Notes under the pieces: generated by a model
The model's input: the letters and a program-made list of their open reading frames with translations, nothing else
Told to the model about the DNA's origin: nothing
Database searches by the model: none
Translations under genes and position numbers: made by a program
NCBI GenBank assembly: GCA_027488395.1
Contig: JAIYBT010000027.1
Location: 1-45,816 of the forward strand
Direction: 5' to 3'
DNA: 45,816 nucleotides
Origin: Methylophilaceae bacterium
GTDB taxonomy: Bacteria; Pseudomonadota; Gammaproteobacteria; Burkholderiales; Methylophilaceae
Shown: in pieces, positions 45,645 through 45,816 of the stretch
Position numbering within the stretch: the stretch's first letter is position 1
Layout: each line of letters begins with the position of its first letter

Positions 45645-45663
45645 TTAATAAATTGAGTTTAAT

Positions 45664-45816
45664 TTACTCGATGATTTTCGCAACAACACCCGCACCTACG
45701 GTACGACCACCTTCACGAATCGCAAAACGTAAACCGTCTTCCATCGCAATCGGTGCAATCAATTGCACAGTGATTGATACGTTATCACCTGGCATTACCA
45801 TTTCTGTACCCTCTGG
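45664..45816 (-). CDS. tuf: Elongation factor Tu, C-terminal end (partial, cut by window edge)
   Basis: The last 50 codons and TAA stop are in the window. The translation runs [18 protein letters not shown] ... [20 protein letters not shown], ending IE, an exact EF-Tu domain 3 end. The gene continues past the right edge. EF-Tu upstream of rpsJ is the canonical order. Confidence 0.97.
   Translation of the reverse strand, partial: PEGTEMVMPGDNVSITVQLIAPIAMEDGLRFAIREGGRTVGAGVVAKIIE

Overview
The window reads as a contiguous piece of betaproteobacterial chromosome with mid-40s G+C. Gene content and order (dusB-fis, purH-purD, the radC/coaBC/dut neighbourhood, and a full S10-spc-alpha ribosomal cluster) fit the order Nitrosomonadales. 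A Methylophilaceae-like methylotroph is my best guess. That placement is inference, because no taxonomic marker could be searched. No phage, insertion sequence or CRISPR array is visible.

Layout. 1-416: no gene; a structured dispersed repeat. 417-6271 (minus): a tripartite RND multidrug efflux operon (adaptor, pump, outer-membrane channel), divergent from a TetR/AcrR-type regulator at 6462-7082, with AcrR-box-like palindromes between them. 7162-15254 (plus): housekeeping genes dusB-fis, purH, purD, hemF, an M18 aminopeptidase and an APC amino-acid permease, closed by a bidirectional terminator. 15320-21412 (minus): a cytochrome c, a D-hexose-6-phosphate mutarotase coupled to ilvD, and the carbon-starvation set cstA-ybdD-TIGR03643. 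21486-21909: the most interesting locus, a stand-alone ANTAR-domain gene preceded by an NtrC-like site, an IHF-like site and a near-consensus sigma-54 promoter. 22224-22299: tRNA-Val(UAC). 22317-23780 (minus): radC and a membrane-anchored HExxH protein. 23901-28384 (plus): coaBC, a YncD/PqqU-like TonB-dependent receptor, dut, rpmB and rpmG. 28471-31188 (minus): an MscS-family channel and MgtE. 31269-31508: a glutaredoxin-like protein. 31547-45816 (minus): rplQ, rpoA, rpsD, rpsK, rpsM, rpmJ, infA, secY and the spc and S10 genes back to rpsJ, ending inside tuf.

How the parts work together. The right third encodes ribosomal proteins plus RNA polymerase alpha, SecY and IF-1. Sequence signals cut it into transcription units: a terminator between tuf and rpsJ, a strong promoter between rpsJ and rplC, a terminator with an embedded promoter at the rpsQ/rplN (S10/spc) boundary, and a promoter before rpsM (alpha operon). 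The middle third mixes central metabolism with uptake functions: CstA (pyruvate or peptide), a PqqU-like receptor (possibly PQQ), MgtE (Mg2+) and an APC permease.

The best candidates for new biology are the nitrogen-type (sigma-54/NtrC) control of a minimal ANTAR RNA-binding protein, the PqqU-like receptor placed between coaBC and dut, and the HExxH protein next to radC.
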